A stretch of 64,000 bases of DNA from Nageia nagi (lineage: Eukaryota > Pinophyta). How positions within the stretch are numbered: the first letter of the stretch is position 1; each line of letters begins with the position of its first letter. Shown here in pieces: positions 1-11,330 of this stretch. The position numbers and the translations under genes are program-made. The stretch spans positions 19,840,001 to 19,904,000 of the forward strand of contig JBITNC010000001.1 of the NCBI GenBank assembly GCA_050084985.1. Direction: 5' to 3'. The notes beneath the pieces were generated by a model. It made no database searches and had not been told where the DNA came from. It worked only from the letters and a program-made list of their open reading frames with translations.

Positions 1-32
1 TGCTACATAAATAGAATATTTTACATATTTTT

Positions 33-960
33 TTGATAGGTTTATTTGAGTCTAAGGAAATATTAATTTTCATTTTCATGCATAATAATAAAATAATGAG
101 GAAGAACATGCATAGTAAGATGATGATTAATATAGTGAACTGTTATGGGACATGGGAGGATTTTTGTTTATTGAACTTGAATGAAAAAAATATTTTAAAA
201 TATCAAATATATTTTTCTTCAATAGACCACCAAATTGGTGGATGGGTGGGAATTTATTTAGTTTATTTTGTACTCCTTATGGGTTGGTTACATGCAAACC
301 CTAGTATTTTTCCTAACTAAAAATAACTCGATGCACTGATACAACATCAATGTGATGAATAGAATAGGTTGAAAGAGATTCCATCATTTAAAGATAAATT
401 TCTAGATGAACATTTTTATTTATATTCTATTCTTGAGCAAAATTTGAATTCTATTACTATTGAATTTATGAATTCCAAACATACCTTACTTAAGCCAAAG
501 GGTGCAATGGTGTTAAATACTAGAGGATAAAACTTTTGACAAAATGTGGAATTCCATTTTAGAAACCCCTAGAATTTATATAGTTGCATGGGATGATCAT
601 TTTTTCATTTTGATGGTTGAGGAACATACATGTTACATTTTTGATACTCTTGGTCAAATATTGGATGAAAATTGTAGACAAGAATATGTTTTGAAGTTTT
701 ATGAAGAGATGGAATGTGGGAGGAGGAAAAATTAAAATAAGGAGGATGAACACTATACTATGTTAAAACATGGTAAGGAGTGCTGCAAACATTACTTTGC
801 TACATTTTTAATAAAAAAATGTATGCATGATTGGTTCATTAACTTCAAATCTAAGGCATTAAGTAACCTCAACCTAACTAGGAATTTGATGGTGGACTTT
901 ACTCTCACAAAAGTGGAGGATTACAAAAATAGGTGGGTATTGGCATTATGTTTTATGTGT
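33..960 (+). pseudogene. Decayed NT-C2 (EEIG1/EHBP1-like) plant protein gene fragment
   Basis: Three pieces in two frames together resemble the C-terminal half of the plant NT-C2/EEIG1-EHBP1 family (Arabidopsis At5g04860/At3g11760 type), from my memory of that family. Visible in order: a piece ending GWLHANP (about 205-300), matching the family's 'WLHAN' region; a piece with KDKFLDEHFYLYSILEQN (about 390-440), like the family's 'RFPDKHFDLDTVL' stretch; WDDHFFILMVEE and YIFDTLGQILDE (about 583-680); and GKECCKHYFATFL (about 772-810). Stops and at least one frame change break it, so it is a pseudogene or old fragment. Known members are cytoplasmic or membrane-associated proteins of poorly defined role. 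No start, promoter or N-terminal C2 domain is visible. The window edge may cut it. The order and spacing of several blocks match, so I am fairly confident of the family but not of the exact limits. Confidence 0.6.
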
Positions 961-1518
961 TTATGAAACCATTTAGGAATTTATTAACCTTAAACTAATA
1001 AAATTATTTTAGGCCTTCCCCTACATAAGTAATTGATGAAGTGAACATACCAAAAGGCAACAAAGAAGCATTCAGGAAGACACTAGGTCTTAGATCTAGA
1101 TCTAGACAAACCATGGGGATAACTCCTTTTGCTATCAAAAGGGATGTAGGCAAGATATATTCTTGGTATAACTTCAATCTTTCTTTTAGGGAGACAAATT
1201 AACTATTTCTTGTAATTTTCTAGTAAATAAGTAGAAAAAGGAAAAAGCCATTTCAAGATGTGACATTGAAATACGTCACATGTAAAATCCTCATAGGATA
1301 TTTTACTACCTCAAAATTTTCTACATGTAATATGTTACAACATAAATTAACAAGTTTTTATTTATGAAATGAAAATTGTACCATAAATTTGAAGAATATA
1401 GTTTATTTTAATTTATTTTTTTATAATAATCCTAATATGCAAATTTTTATGTTGTTTTTTACTTTGATTTAATATACACTATACTTCTTTTTACTTTTGA
1501 TGTGGCAACTTACAAATT
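961..1518. other. Intergenic, no recognised gene
   Basis: AT-rich sequence. A stretch near 1010-1190 has slightly higher complexity and could be further decayed exon material, but it gives no open frame I recognise. Nothing else is supported. Confidence 0.4.
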
Positions 1519-1917
1519 TTGAATTTTATGATAGGTAACCTAGGAGTGGAAAATGGAGACATAAAGGAATCAATAATAAGGAACAGGTTTAAATATAAAT
1601 CCATCAAAATACCCCATACATGTCTCTACATAACAAAATGCTTATGGAAGAAGAAAAATATAAGGGAGAACAATCGTATATATTTGAAACCATCCCACCA
1701 AATGGGAATAATAGAGAGTAGTCAAAATCATGGAGGAAAATATATACAATTTTTTACAAGCATTGATATAGAAAATTGTATTTTTATGTTAACAATATTG
1801 AATATGGAAAATATCCATTCATGCATGATCCAAATGTGGCCTTCTTCCCACACAATAGAAAAATATGCTTCATTCCAACCTCATTGTCCATGTATAATCT
1901 TGGATAAGACTTTGTAA
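1519..1917 (+). other. Unrecognised 132-codon open frame
   Basis: An ATG-to-stop frame of 132 codons lies between the NT-C2 fragment and the Copia element. The translation is basic, Ile-, Asn- and His-rich, has no signal peptide, membrane segment or motif I recognise, and shows no repeat. No promoter or splice context is clear. A frame this long is unusual in such AT-rich DNA, but it could be chance or a decayed exon. I assign no function. Confidence 0.15.
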
Positions 1918-1986
1918 TTGTAATTGTGAGATAGACATCATATATTTTTTCCATGATAGTGTTTATGAATTTAATATTTGAGATAA

Positions 1987-1991
1987 AAATG
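1987..1991 (+). repeat. Target-site duplication of Copia element, left (AAATG)
   Basis: Five bases directly before the 5' LTR. They are identical to the five bases after the 3' LTR (7030-7034), as expected for integrase-mediated insertion. Confidence 0.95.
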
Positions 1992-2470
1992 TGTTATGTG
2001 TGGAGCATGATTGTTCAAAGTTGTTTATTTTAGCCGGATGTATATCCTAGGAAGCTAAGAACGTTTGAAAAATTACCTTGTAAAAGTAAAGTAATTTCTA
2101 GTCAATCTGGGCCGTTTATTAGGCAAATAATCTGACGGTTGAACTTATGTTTGGTTTAGGGATTTTTTCCCTAGATAAAAACCCCTCTTTTTACATGTGG
2201 GCATTGTAACAGATGTGATTTGGTGAGCGAGAAATAGATACATGAGACTGTGAGAGAAAACAAAGGATATTACAGTGGATCTATTGTAGGTTGTATCTAT
2301 TCACTTTGCTGGATAATAAAAAAGGAAGGACTGGCTGTTTGGTGTGGATGTAGCCCAAACTGGGTGAACCACGTATATCTGTGTCTCTCTTGTTTATGCA
2401 TTTTTTGTGCTTATATTTCTAAAATGTTTTTTATGTTCTATTACTTCCTAATAATTATAATTTCCTAACA
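1992..2470 (+). repeat. 5' LTR of Copia element
   Basis: A 479-bp LTR starting TGTTATG and ending CTAACA, equal in length to the 3' LTR. A possible TATA-like box (AGATAAAAACCCC) lies near 2173-2186, and an A-rich AATAAAAAAGG signal lies near 2314. The small open frame inside it (2250-2468) recurs in the other LTR and is LTR sequence, not a gene. Confidence 0.95.
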
Positions 2471-2472
2471 AC

Positions 2473-2484
2473 TGGTATCAGAGC
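2473..2484 (+). other. Primer-binding site (initiator Met tRNA)
   Basis: TGGTATCAGAGC, two bases after the 5' LTR. This matches the standard plant primer-binding site complementary to the 3' end of initiator tRNA-Met, where minus-strand DNA synthesis begins. Confidence 0.95.
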
Positions 2485-2545
2485 CGAAGGTCTATTTGGC
2501 TGATAAACTCGTAGGAAAGAAGGATTCCTTGTTCGAGTGGGAGCA

Positions 2546-5500
2546 ATGGCGGAAGATGGTAAGTTTAGGGTTGAGAAATTTAATGGCCAAAATTTCTCGC
2601 TATGGAAGATGTAGATGGAAGATTATTTGTATCAAAAAGATCTATACCTACCATTGAGTGGAAAAACAAATAAGCTGATGAATATGACAGATGAAGAGTG
2701 GAATCTTCTCGATAGAAAGGCACTCGGAGCAATACGGTTGAGCCTCGCTGCATCAGTTGCCTTCAACATTTCGAAGGAAACAACAACAGAGGGTTTATTT
2801 CAGGTGTTGTCAAAACTATATGAAAAACCCTCAGCCTCAAACAAGGTATTTCTTATGAAACGGTTATTTAATATGAAGATGTCGGAAGGTGGATCTATTG
2901 CGGATCATTTAAATGATTTTAATACTATTACAAGTCAGTTATGTTCTGTAAAGGTAGACTTTGATGATGAAGTTAGAGCTCTGTTATTCTTATGCTCATT
3001 ACTAAAAAGTTGGAATGGTTTAGTAATGGCCATTAGTAACTCTGTGTCTGGATCTAGTACTTTAAAGTTTGATGATGTTGTCGGTGCTATCCTTAGCGAG
3101 GAAATGCGACGGAAAAGCTCCGGTGAGACATCGGGAAATGCTTTGAGTGTAGATTCTAGGGGAAGAAAAAGTGAAAAAGGAAAGAGCTCAGGATATCGTA
3201 GTAAATCAAAGAAAGGTAGATCCAAGTCCAGATCGGGGTTAGAGTGATGGAATTGTGGAAAGAAAGGACACCTAAAGAGAGACTGTAGATCTCAGAAGGG
3301 AAAAGAAGGAGATGCACAGCAAGAAAACAATCATGAAGCAAATGTGACAGGTGAGGTGTTACAAGATGCTTTGATTCTTTCTTTCAAAAATATTAATGAT
3401 TCCTGGGTGGTAGATTCAGGGGCTTCATTCCATGCCACACCTGATAAGAAATATTTTCATGACTATGTTCAAGGAGATTTTGGACAAGTTCATTTGGGTG
3501 ATGATAAACCTTGTAAAATTGTTGGAATGGGTAAGGTTCTTGTAAAACAGCAGAATGGAAACCAATGGCTACTAAAGGAGGTAAGGCATGTTCCAGATCT
3601 AAAGAAAAATTTGATTTCAATAGGGCAGTTAGGTAGTGAAGGTTGTGTGACAACTTTCATAGATAAAGTTTGGAAGGTCACCAAAGGAGCCCTGGTAATA
3701 GCAAGAGGTGAAAAGGTTGGTACATTGTATTTATGTAATGGTATTTCTAACTCTGTTAATGCTTTAACTTCCAAAGGAGTAGATGTAGCATTATGGCATC
3801 ATAGGCTCGGACACATGAGTGAAAAGGGGATGAAGATTCTTCACTCAAGAAATTTGTTGCCAGGTTTGAAGAATGTTGATCTAGATTTCTGTGAGAATTG
3901 CATCTATGGAAAATAGAAGAGAGTCAGATTTCTCAGAGTTGGGAAAGAGAAGAAGAGCCAAAAATTAGAGCTTGTGCATACAGATGTATGGGGACCGGCT
4001 CAAGTATCATCTCTCGGTGGCTCTCGTTATTATGTTACCTTTATTGATGATGCAACTAGAAAAACTTAGATTTATTGTATTAAGAATAAATCTGATGTAT
4101 TTGATACTTTCAAGAAATGGAAAGCTTTGGTTGAGATTGAGATAGGAAAGAAATTGAAGTGTCTTAGATCAGATAATGGAGGTGAATATTGCAGCAAAGA
4201 GTTTGATAGGTACTGTTCAAAACATGGAATTCGTAGAGAGAAGACAGTTCCAAGAACACCACAAGAAAATGGTGTATCAAAAAGGATGAACAGGACAATC
4301 ATGGAGCATGCAAGGTGCATGAGATTGCATGAAGGATTGCCTTTACAGTTTTGGGTAGATGCTGTAGATACTGCTGTTTATCTAATAAATAGAGGGCCTT
4401 CAAGTTCCTTGGATGGTGGTGTTCCAGAGGAAGCATGGACAGGTAAAAAGGTAAACTACTCTTTTTTAAAGCCTCTTGGTTGTGAGGCCTTTGTCCATAT
4501 TGATAAAGAAAATAGAACAAAGCTTGAGGCAAAGTCAAAGAAATGTACCTTTATTGGATATGGTGTTAATGATTTTGGTTATCGCTTATATGATTATGAA
4601 AATCACAAAATCATTAGGAGTAGAGATGTAATATTCAATGAAAAGGTCTTGTATAAGAATCAGTTGCAAGAAAAGAAACAAGAAAAAGAAAATAAGGAAT
4701 ATGTAGTTCTTGATGAAATCATTGGAAAAGTAAAGGTGCCTAAAAATAATAATAACCAACAACCACAACAGCAGCAACCACCACAACAGCAACAGGCACC
4801 CCAAACACCTGAAAGTGATGTTAGAAGATCTACTAGGATAAGTATACCCCCTGAACGATACTCTCCTTCATTATATTATTTATTGTTGACTGATTCCGAT
4901 GAACCTAAATGTTATGAAGAAGCTATGTAGGTTGAAAGCAGGAAGAAGTGGGAGGTAGCCATGGAAGAAGAGATGGACTCCTTAATACATAACCAGACTT
5001 GGGACTTAGTCAGGTTACCTGCAGGAAAAACTACATTGAAGAATAAATGGGTTTACAGGCTGAAGGAAGAAGATGGAGGAAAATAGAGGTACAAAGCTAG
5101 ACTTGTGGTGAAGGGGTTTGCACAGAAGAAAGGTATTGATTTTGATGAAATATTTTCTCCTGTTGTTAAAATGACTTCAATCAGAACTATTTTAAGTCTT
5201 GTAGCAGCTAAAGATTTGCATCTTGAGCAGTTAGATGTAAAGATAGCCTTTCTCCATGGGGATTTGGAGGAAGAGTTATATATGCAACAGCCACAAGGAT
5301 ATGAGGTGAAAGGGAAGGAGAAACTTGTGTGCAGGTTGAAGAAGAGCTTGTATGGCTTAAAACAGGCTCCAAGGCAATGGTATCTAAAATTTGATAGGTT
5401 TATGTCTGAACAAGGTTATACTAGATGCCACTCTGATCATTGTGTTTATTTGAAAAAGCAAAATGATGGCAGCTATATTATATTGTTATTGTATGTAGAT

Positions 5501-6454
5501 GACATGCTTGTTGCAGGGTCTAACATGCAGGAAATAAATGTGCTCAAAAGAAAATTGGCAAATTCATTTGCAATGAAGGATTTGGGAGCTGCAAAACAAA
5601 TCCTTGGTATGAGAATCACTAGAGACAGGAAAAATCATAAATTGACATTGTCTCAGAATGAGTACATACAAAAGGTATTGAAAAGATTTAATATGCACAA
5701 TGCAAAACCAGTTAGTATACCTTTTGCTAGCCATTTCAAACTTAGTAAGGAAATGTGCCCAAAGACCCAAGAAGACATGGATTATATGTCTAAAGTTCTA
5801 TATGCATCAGCAGTTGGAAGCTTAATGTATGCAATGGTCTGCACAAGGCCTGATATTGCACATGCAGTGGGAGTTGTAAGTAGGTACATGAACAATCCAG
5901 GAAAGGAACATTGGATGGAAGTGAAATGGATTCTCAGATATTTGAAAGGTACCACAAATCAAGCATTATGTTTTGGTGGTTCAAACATTTCCCTACAGGG
6001 ATATGTTGATGCAAATATGGCAGGTGATAGAGATAACAGGAGGAGCACTACAGGATATGTATTTACTATTGGTGGAACAGCTGTCAGTTGGGTTTCAAAA
6101 ATCCAAAGTGTTGTTGCACTTTCAACAATAGAAGCAGAGTATGTTGCTGCTACAGAGGCTAGTAAAGAAATGATTTGGTTACAAAGGTTCATGGGTGAAT
6201 TGGGTAAGGAGCATGACATGGGGACGCTATACAGTGATAGCCAAAGTGCCATTCATCTTGCAAAGAACTCAGCATTTCATTCTAGGACTAAACACATACA
6301 ACTTAAGTACCATTTCATACGATCAGTGTTGGAAGATGGAGAATTAAAGCTGGAAAAGATACATACTAGCCAGAATCCTGTAGATATGCTAACAAAAGTT
6401 GTAACCAGGGAGAAACTGAGAATATGCTCAGTTTCAATTGGTCTTCAAGGATGA
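2546..6454 (+). pseudogene. Copia gag-pol polyprotein with six in-frame stops
   Basis: One reading frame runs from the ATG at 2546 to the final stop at 6452-6454 without a frameshift. Stops interrupt it at about 2612 (TAG), 3245 (TGA), 3914 (TAG), 4064 (TAG), 4928 (TAG) and 5084 (TAG). The order is Gag with a UBN2-like core (to ~3230), a CCHC knuckle (WNCGKKGHLKRDC at ~3248, its first Cys replaced by the TGA), aspartic protease DSGA (3413), GAG-pre-integrase, and integrase with Asp at 3983 and 4172. Where the third acidic residue belongs (4280-4282, 35 residues on) there is Lys. A Q/N-rich linker (~4741-4800) follows, then RT with YVDD (5492-5503), then RNase H with the usual Copia C-terminus. 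By comparison with the family, four stops fit CAG to TAG and one TGG to TAG. Confidence 0.93.
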
Positions 6455-6539
6455 CTATGAAGATGAGAAATAGCCAGGTCCAAAGAGGAGTCATTGTCTA
6501 GCAAAAGAAGCAGTGGTGGAGTTGCTACAATCATTCTCC

Positions 6540-6550
6540 AAGTGGGAGAT
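6540..6550 (+). other. Polypurine tract of Copia element
   Basis: AAGTGGGAGAT directly before the 3' LTR, the usual Copia plus-strand primer. Confidence 0.9.
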
Positions 6551-7029
6551 TGTTGTGTGTGGAGCATGATTGTTCAGAGTTGTTTATTTTAGCCGGATGT
6601 ATATCCCAGGAAGCTAAGAACATTTGAAAAATTACCTTGTAAAAGTAAAGTAATTTCTAGTCAATCTGGGCCATTTATTAGGCAAATAATCTGACGGTTG
6701 AACTTATGTTTGGTTTAGGGATTTTTTCCCTAGATAAAAACCCCTCTTTTTGCATGTGGGCATTGTAACAGATGTGATTTGGTGAGCGAGAAATAGATAC
6801 ATGAGATTGTGAGAGAAAACAAAGGATATTACAACGGATCTGCTGTAGGTTGTATCTATTCACTTTGCTGGATAATAAAAAAGGAAGGACTGGCTGTTTG
6901 GTGTGGACGTAGCCCAAACTGGGTGAACCACATATATCTGTGTCTCTCTTGTTTATGCATTTTCTGTGCTTATATTTCTAAAACATTTTTTATGTTCTAT
7001 TGCTCCGTAATAATTATAATTTCCTAACA
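6551..7029 (+). repeat. 3' LTR of Copia element
   Basis: A 479-bp LTR starting TGTTGTG and ending CTAACA. It has no indels relative to the 5' LTR. About 19 substitutions were counted by eye. The single transversion is near the 3' end. Confidence 0.95.
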
Positions 7030-7034
7030 AAATG
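7030..7034 (+). repeat. Target-site duplication of Copia element, right (AAATG)
   Basis: Identical to 1987-1991. Confidence 0.95.
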
Positions 7035-7465
7035 TATATTTGACTATGTATAATTGATGGTCAATATTTGATTATGTTTATGACTTTGTATAATTGATTG
7101 TGTTTATGACTCTGTAAAGTAAATGTTGTTTCATTTCTTTTTTTCAAATATTATTGTTAGTAAACTTTTGTACAAAATTGAAAACTTTAATGGTTATTTA
7201 CATATATTGATAGGGTATTTTTTAAATCCCTCTTTGTACATAGTCATGGTATTAACCTAATTTTCATAACTCTTGTAAATAATAGAGCTACATAAATCTA
7301 GGCCCAAATTCTATGTTTTAATTGCAATATTGTTTAGTGCAAAATTTACAGTGTTAAGGATAAAAATACCAACAATTTATTTTATTGAATCATATCATAT
7401 TATCCAATCATTGCAACAACCATGAATAATGCGATACAAGTAGTGGTTATTGTTTGGTTATGTTA
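7035..7465. other. AT-rich intergenic, nothing recognised
   Basis: Low-complexity AT-rich sequence with short TTGATTATGTTTATGACT-like echoes near 7040-7115. No gene seen. Confidence 0.5.
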
Positions 7466-7466
7466 C

Positions 7467-7677
7467 ATTCGTAACTATAAATAATGCAATAAAATTCATT
7501 CATGCTATTAAAAGTATTTATGAACCTTTCAATGATTATGCCACATTCATAACCACTAATAATGAATTACAAGTCATTCATTCTGAACCTTTCAATGGTT
7601 CTTTTGAATTCATAACCAAGAATAATACAATACAAATTATACATGCTATTATGAACCCTTAAATGTTTCTACTAATT
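7467..7677 (+). repeat. Imperfect tandem repeat, about 64-79 bp units
   Basis: Three units begin TTCRTAACYA and run through AATAATGCAATACAA-like and GAACCTTTCAATGGTT-like segments (about 7467-7545, 7546-7609, 7610-7677). A partial fourth unit begins TTCATAACTAGG. A short open frame across it is a by-product of the repeats, not a supported gene. Confidence 0.7.
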
Positions 7678-7724
7678 TCATAACTAGGAGGCTTTCATGA
7701 GATAAATAGCTTACAATTACATGT

Positions 7725-7870
7725 GGATATATCATGGGAATATATAAAAATATATTATGGGTGTATATAAAGATATATGATGGGCATATATAAAGATATA
7801 TAATGAGTGTATATATGTTATATTATATTATGGGCATATATAAGGATAATGTATAGGCATATATAATAGG
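7725..7870 (-). repeat. Array of TATATGCCCATNATATAT-like motif (reverse orientation)
   Basis: About five or six variants of ATATATGATGGGCATATAT, spaced irregularly (for example near 7733, 7755, 7777, 7829 and 7850). It is the reverse complement of the motif seen repeatedly at 16.86-17.46 kb, so the two tracts probably share an origin. Confidence 0.6.
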
Positions 7871-8546
7871 GTCTTTTTATCATTGAATATGATCAGTGAT
7901 CAATGAATTATATGTATCTTCAAATATAGGGTTCATGATCAATGGTATATATTAGGGTTCATGATTAATCAAAGATCCATTTTTTGATCTAAGATTGAGT
8001 AGTATATGAGCCAAAATCATGGTTACCAATACTTCCATTGGAAAATAATGATCTTGGCTCCTATTCTCATTCAATCTCTATTAGGCTGGGGAGATAAAGG
8101 GTTATGTATCCTTTACTAACTCATTTTAATGGGGATTCTTCACTTGAATGAAAGATTATCTTTAGTTTCTTTGTGTATAGGATATCTTGAAATTTATTAC
8201 AAGATTCTATGTCTCATTGTCTAATTTCTTCAATTTCTTATTTTCTTTTGTAGTAGGACATTTAACCATGCAAATATAAGGCTTTTCTTTTCTTGTATTA
8301 TTTATTATAGCAAATTTAACCATGCACAAGTAGGACATTTAGACATGTAACCATGTCTTATTTTTTTGAAGGATTATGTGCCCTGTTTTCTCATTTGTTT
8401 CATGGCTTGTTTCCTTTTCTCATTATGTTAAGGGTATTTTCATTCCTAAATTTATTCATACATATTTTTATTAGGATATTTTCTTTATGTATAGTTTCAT
8501 TCTTTAGGTATATTTTTCCATTATTTTTCTCATGACATTCTCATAG
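7871..8546. other. AT-rich intergenic, nothing recognised
   Basis: Repeated ATCAATG/TGATCA-like words near 7880-7990 and a T-rich tract near 8350-8530. No gene, RNA or element is recognised. Confidence 0.5.
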
Positions 8547-8638
8547 ATATTATGATGCAAATAACTTAGATATTATGATGCTAATGACTCAAATATTATG
8601 ATGCCAATAACTTTGATATTATGATGCCAATAACTCTG
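8547..8638 (+). repeat. Tandem repeat, 23 bp x 4
   Basis: Four consecutive 23-bp units starting ATATTATGATGC. The last two differ at a single position. Units start at 8547, 8570, 8593 and 8616. Confidence 0.9.
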
Positions 8639-9129
8639 ATCCATACATAGGATATACACAACTTAGGATATATACAACTCAACAAATATGATGAAATATA
8701 ATACATATAATAATATCTCATATCAATATAGAAGACATACATAACTCAATTTATAGCTGAGGTATGTATTCACCATTATTTCACTAATAATATCATATTC
8801 CTCTATATATGCAAATAGTAAGAAGAGTACAAAAATCTCAACTACAATCTTAATTTTCAAAATCACAATGATCATTAATGTATTTATTGTAAAGTTTAAC
8901 ATTGATCTTGACTCCTATGCCCAATTTTTAATTTTGGTTCTAATTTTCCCCAACATTAGATTACTTAGTTATGATCGATAATGATAAATACCTACATGTT
9001 ATTTTCAATTTGACACAATCATCTACAATAAAAAGTAAAAGTAGCATTAAAATAAATTTTTTTGAAAAATGAATTCTATGAATTAAATTAAATTAAAATA
9101 CAAAGTGTTTACCTTGAAATTATATTGTA
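8639..9129. other. AT-rich intergenic, nothing recognised
   Basis: Short echoes of AGGATATACACAACT near 8648-8685. No gene is recognised. Confidence 0.5.
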
Positions 9130-11330
9130 TTATATTGACCATTATTTTTTAATCTTTGAAAGAAATAATTAGGATTTTTTTTGGCATAAACAATTAACTT
9201 ACATGAATTCATCTCTCAAGTCCTCCTTTTTTTTTTACTTGAAGGACTCATCCAACTCTTCATTCTTCTTCTAGACCCTTTAGCTACATTAGAATCTTGT
9301 GGGAATGAAAATTGGTGGTACCTAGCTTGAATATACATAACCATACTTATAAACTACCTCTTAGTTTTGGAAGTATCATAATATTGCTCTAACAAGGATT
9401 TTAACCATGCCTTTCCATCATCTACATCTTATATCCTGAGAGATGAAGGATCAACTTGATATTCCTGATCTTGAGAGTTGTTAACATGAGTTGACATTGT
9501 GTTGCTAGGAGAATGAGGTGTATTAGGTGTAGGTATCATTATATTGTTAGGAAAATTAATATTTCCAACCAACATGTTCATTATTTTGAATACATACTTG
9601 CATGTGTTACCTCATAGGGCCCACTCATAAGTGCATGTGTTAGAGTATTCACCTTGAAGGGTAACAAGATATTATGTTGACACATCTATTTGAATCCTCA
9701 CCCAATATAAACTGATGAAATCTTCATGAGGACATAATGAGAATTAGGTATCATATGAGACTTATGTATTGTACTCTCTAAACTCTTTTCCTTCTTGTAA
9801 TTGTTCCAAAATTCTAGTGTCTTCAATTTAATTAGATTATATAATATAGAAAAACTAGTTCAAAAAAAGTGTAAAGTAACAAATCCATTCTTATATCATA
9901 TTTTTATACCTTTTTACATATAAATTTGATTTTTAAAGTACAATGATATGAATCTATGGATGAATTTATTTCTTGGTTGGGAAATGGGAAAATTTTCTAT
10001 AACATTTTGTCCACATACTTGCAACAATAAACATAGAATCAAAATCACAAATGCTTGGCAAGGAAAAACAAAAGTAAAAAAAAAAATGTTATGAGTGTAC
10101 TTATGAATTCTATCAGTGTCAAATCAATTACCAATCAAGTAATTTATAAAAGTTTTCTTGTTATGGAAATCAATGTAAAACTTTGATACAACTACTTTCA
10201 TAGACATATCATCCTTGCATTTGGATATTATTTCATCTAAGCTTGCAATATTTTTCTTCCAACCTCTTTACATGATGCCTTCTTTGTAACATTATTTAAC
10301 CAAGCCCATTTTACATGTCAAATACATAATAAATGCCTGTAAATAAATATTTTCACTCACATACATGTAGTAACATAAATAAAAATTTAAGATGAACATG
10401 AGAAAAGAATACTTGTAAAATTTAAAATAATTTTATTTTAAACTTATTTTGCATATTTTTTTAAATAAAATATAGTTGAAAAAAATGATGGCCTAAATAT
10501 CTACAAAACATCATTAGTAAGAAAAGTATTCACATGCCAACTTGGTCGGTGTTCTAGATAACATGTTTTTTAATATTTCAAGCCACTTAGTTATGTCATC
10601 AACACCATTTTTGTATGTGACAACCCAAGCCATAGGTAGACCACTTTATTAAAAAATGTAAGCAATATGTAAAATTGGTACTACATTAATATAAAATATA
10701 AATAAATGAACAATGCATAAAAATTCAATTATGGACAACATCAACAATGCAAAATAAATAACTATGCAAAAAAATTAGCAATACTTACATCATACAAATT
10801 TTTACTAAAGGTTGAATCCATTGAAATTATGTTATCATGGGATAATTCCATCATATTATCCAACATCCATTCTATTTGAATATTGATAACAAATTTTATA
10901 ATTTCATCGTTAGGGTTCTTATATAAAAAAAGCTTTTCCTTGTTGTTTGTTACCATCATTGTACTAGAGGTATCATATTTAGCCTTCTGTACTTTCCCCC
11001 TTATTAATCTATTATATATATTTTGAAAATCCCTTTAAAAATGTAATGATCTTGAATTATAGGTACATCTTCAAAATAGTCTTGCATAAATTGCATATTA
11101 CATATCATATCAACAAAAAGACTATCTATTAGTAATGATTCAATCAAAGAACTAGTCTCTTTTGACATATGTGAAGAAAAAATGATCCTTCCAATTTTTT
11201 ATTTTTCTTGTATAATTCACTCCATGGTAGGGTTATCCATCAAGTGCAACATGTTCAAATTTATGGTATGTAATAAATGCAACTTCAGGTAAACTTTTGA
11301 ATACCTTAATAAAAAATAACATTGACAACC
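9130..11330 (-). pseudogene. MULE/FAR1-like transposase-derived pseudogene (DDE and SWIM remnants)
   Basis: Read on the minus strand, a broken protein follows the order of Mutator-like/FAR1-type transposases. An N-terminal part (~11290-11060) has KSLPEVAFITYHKFEH. A DDE segment (10762-10959) contains SMDSTF, with the Asp codon at 10816-10818 matching the first catalytic Asp of the MULE 'DSTFGTN' motif. A segment at ~10340-10120 resembles the region after the DDE core. MWTKCYRKFSHFPTKK (~10020-9960) resembles the conserved 'MWV...ANQETTG' block. A SWIM zinc-finger remnant (9643-9581) reads NTCTYEWAL-stop-GNTCKYVFKIM, missing one Cys. A basic tail follows. Many stops and frameshifts make it non-functional. 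I could not identify terminal inverted repeats or a target duplication, so I cannot say whether it was a transposon or a domesticated gene. Confidence 0.65.

Larger units (their letters stand above)
1992..7029 (+). mobile_element. Complete Ty1/Copia LTR retrotransposon
   Basis: A 5038-bp element with two 479-bp LTRs (TG...CA), a primer-binding site, a polypurine tract, one gag-pol frame and a perfect 5-bp target-site duplication (AAATG). The domain order is Gag, protease, integrase, reverse transcriptase, RNase H. Integrase lying before RT is the Copia hallmark. There are no frameshifts in the coding region, only in-frame stops, so this is a fairly young but dead copy. By eye the LTRs differ at about 19 of 479 positions (~4%), and 18 of these are transitions. 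The element could be mobilised only in trans, and its integrase also appears to have lost its catalytic glutamate. Confidence 0.97.

Noticed and set aside
2250-2468. 72-codon frame, also present at 6809-7027
   Set aside because: Both are LTR sequence. The duplication reflects the LTR pair, not a gene family.
4586-4804. Minus-strand Leu-rich frame
   Set aside because: Antisense of the Gln/Asn-rich linker in the Copia polyprotein.
8547-8638. CRISPR array
   Set aside because: Units are contiguous with no spacers and the setting is eukaryotic. It is a simple tandem repeat.
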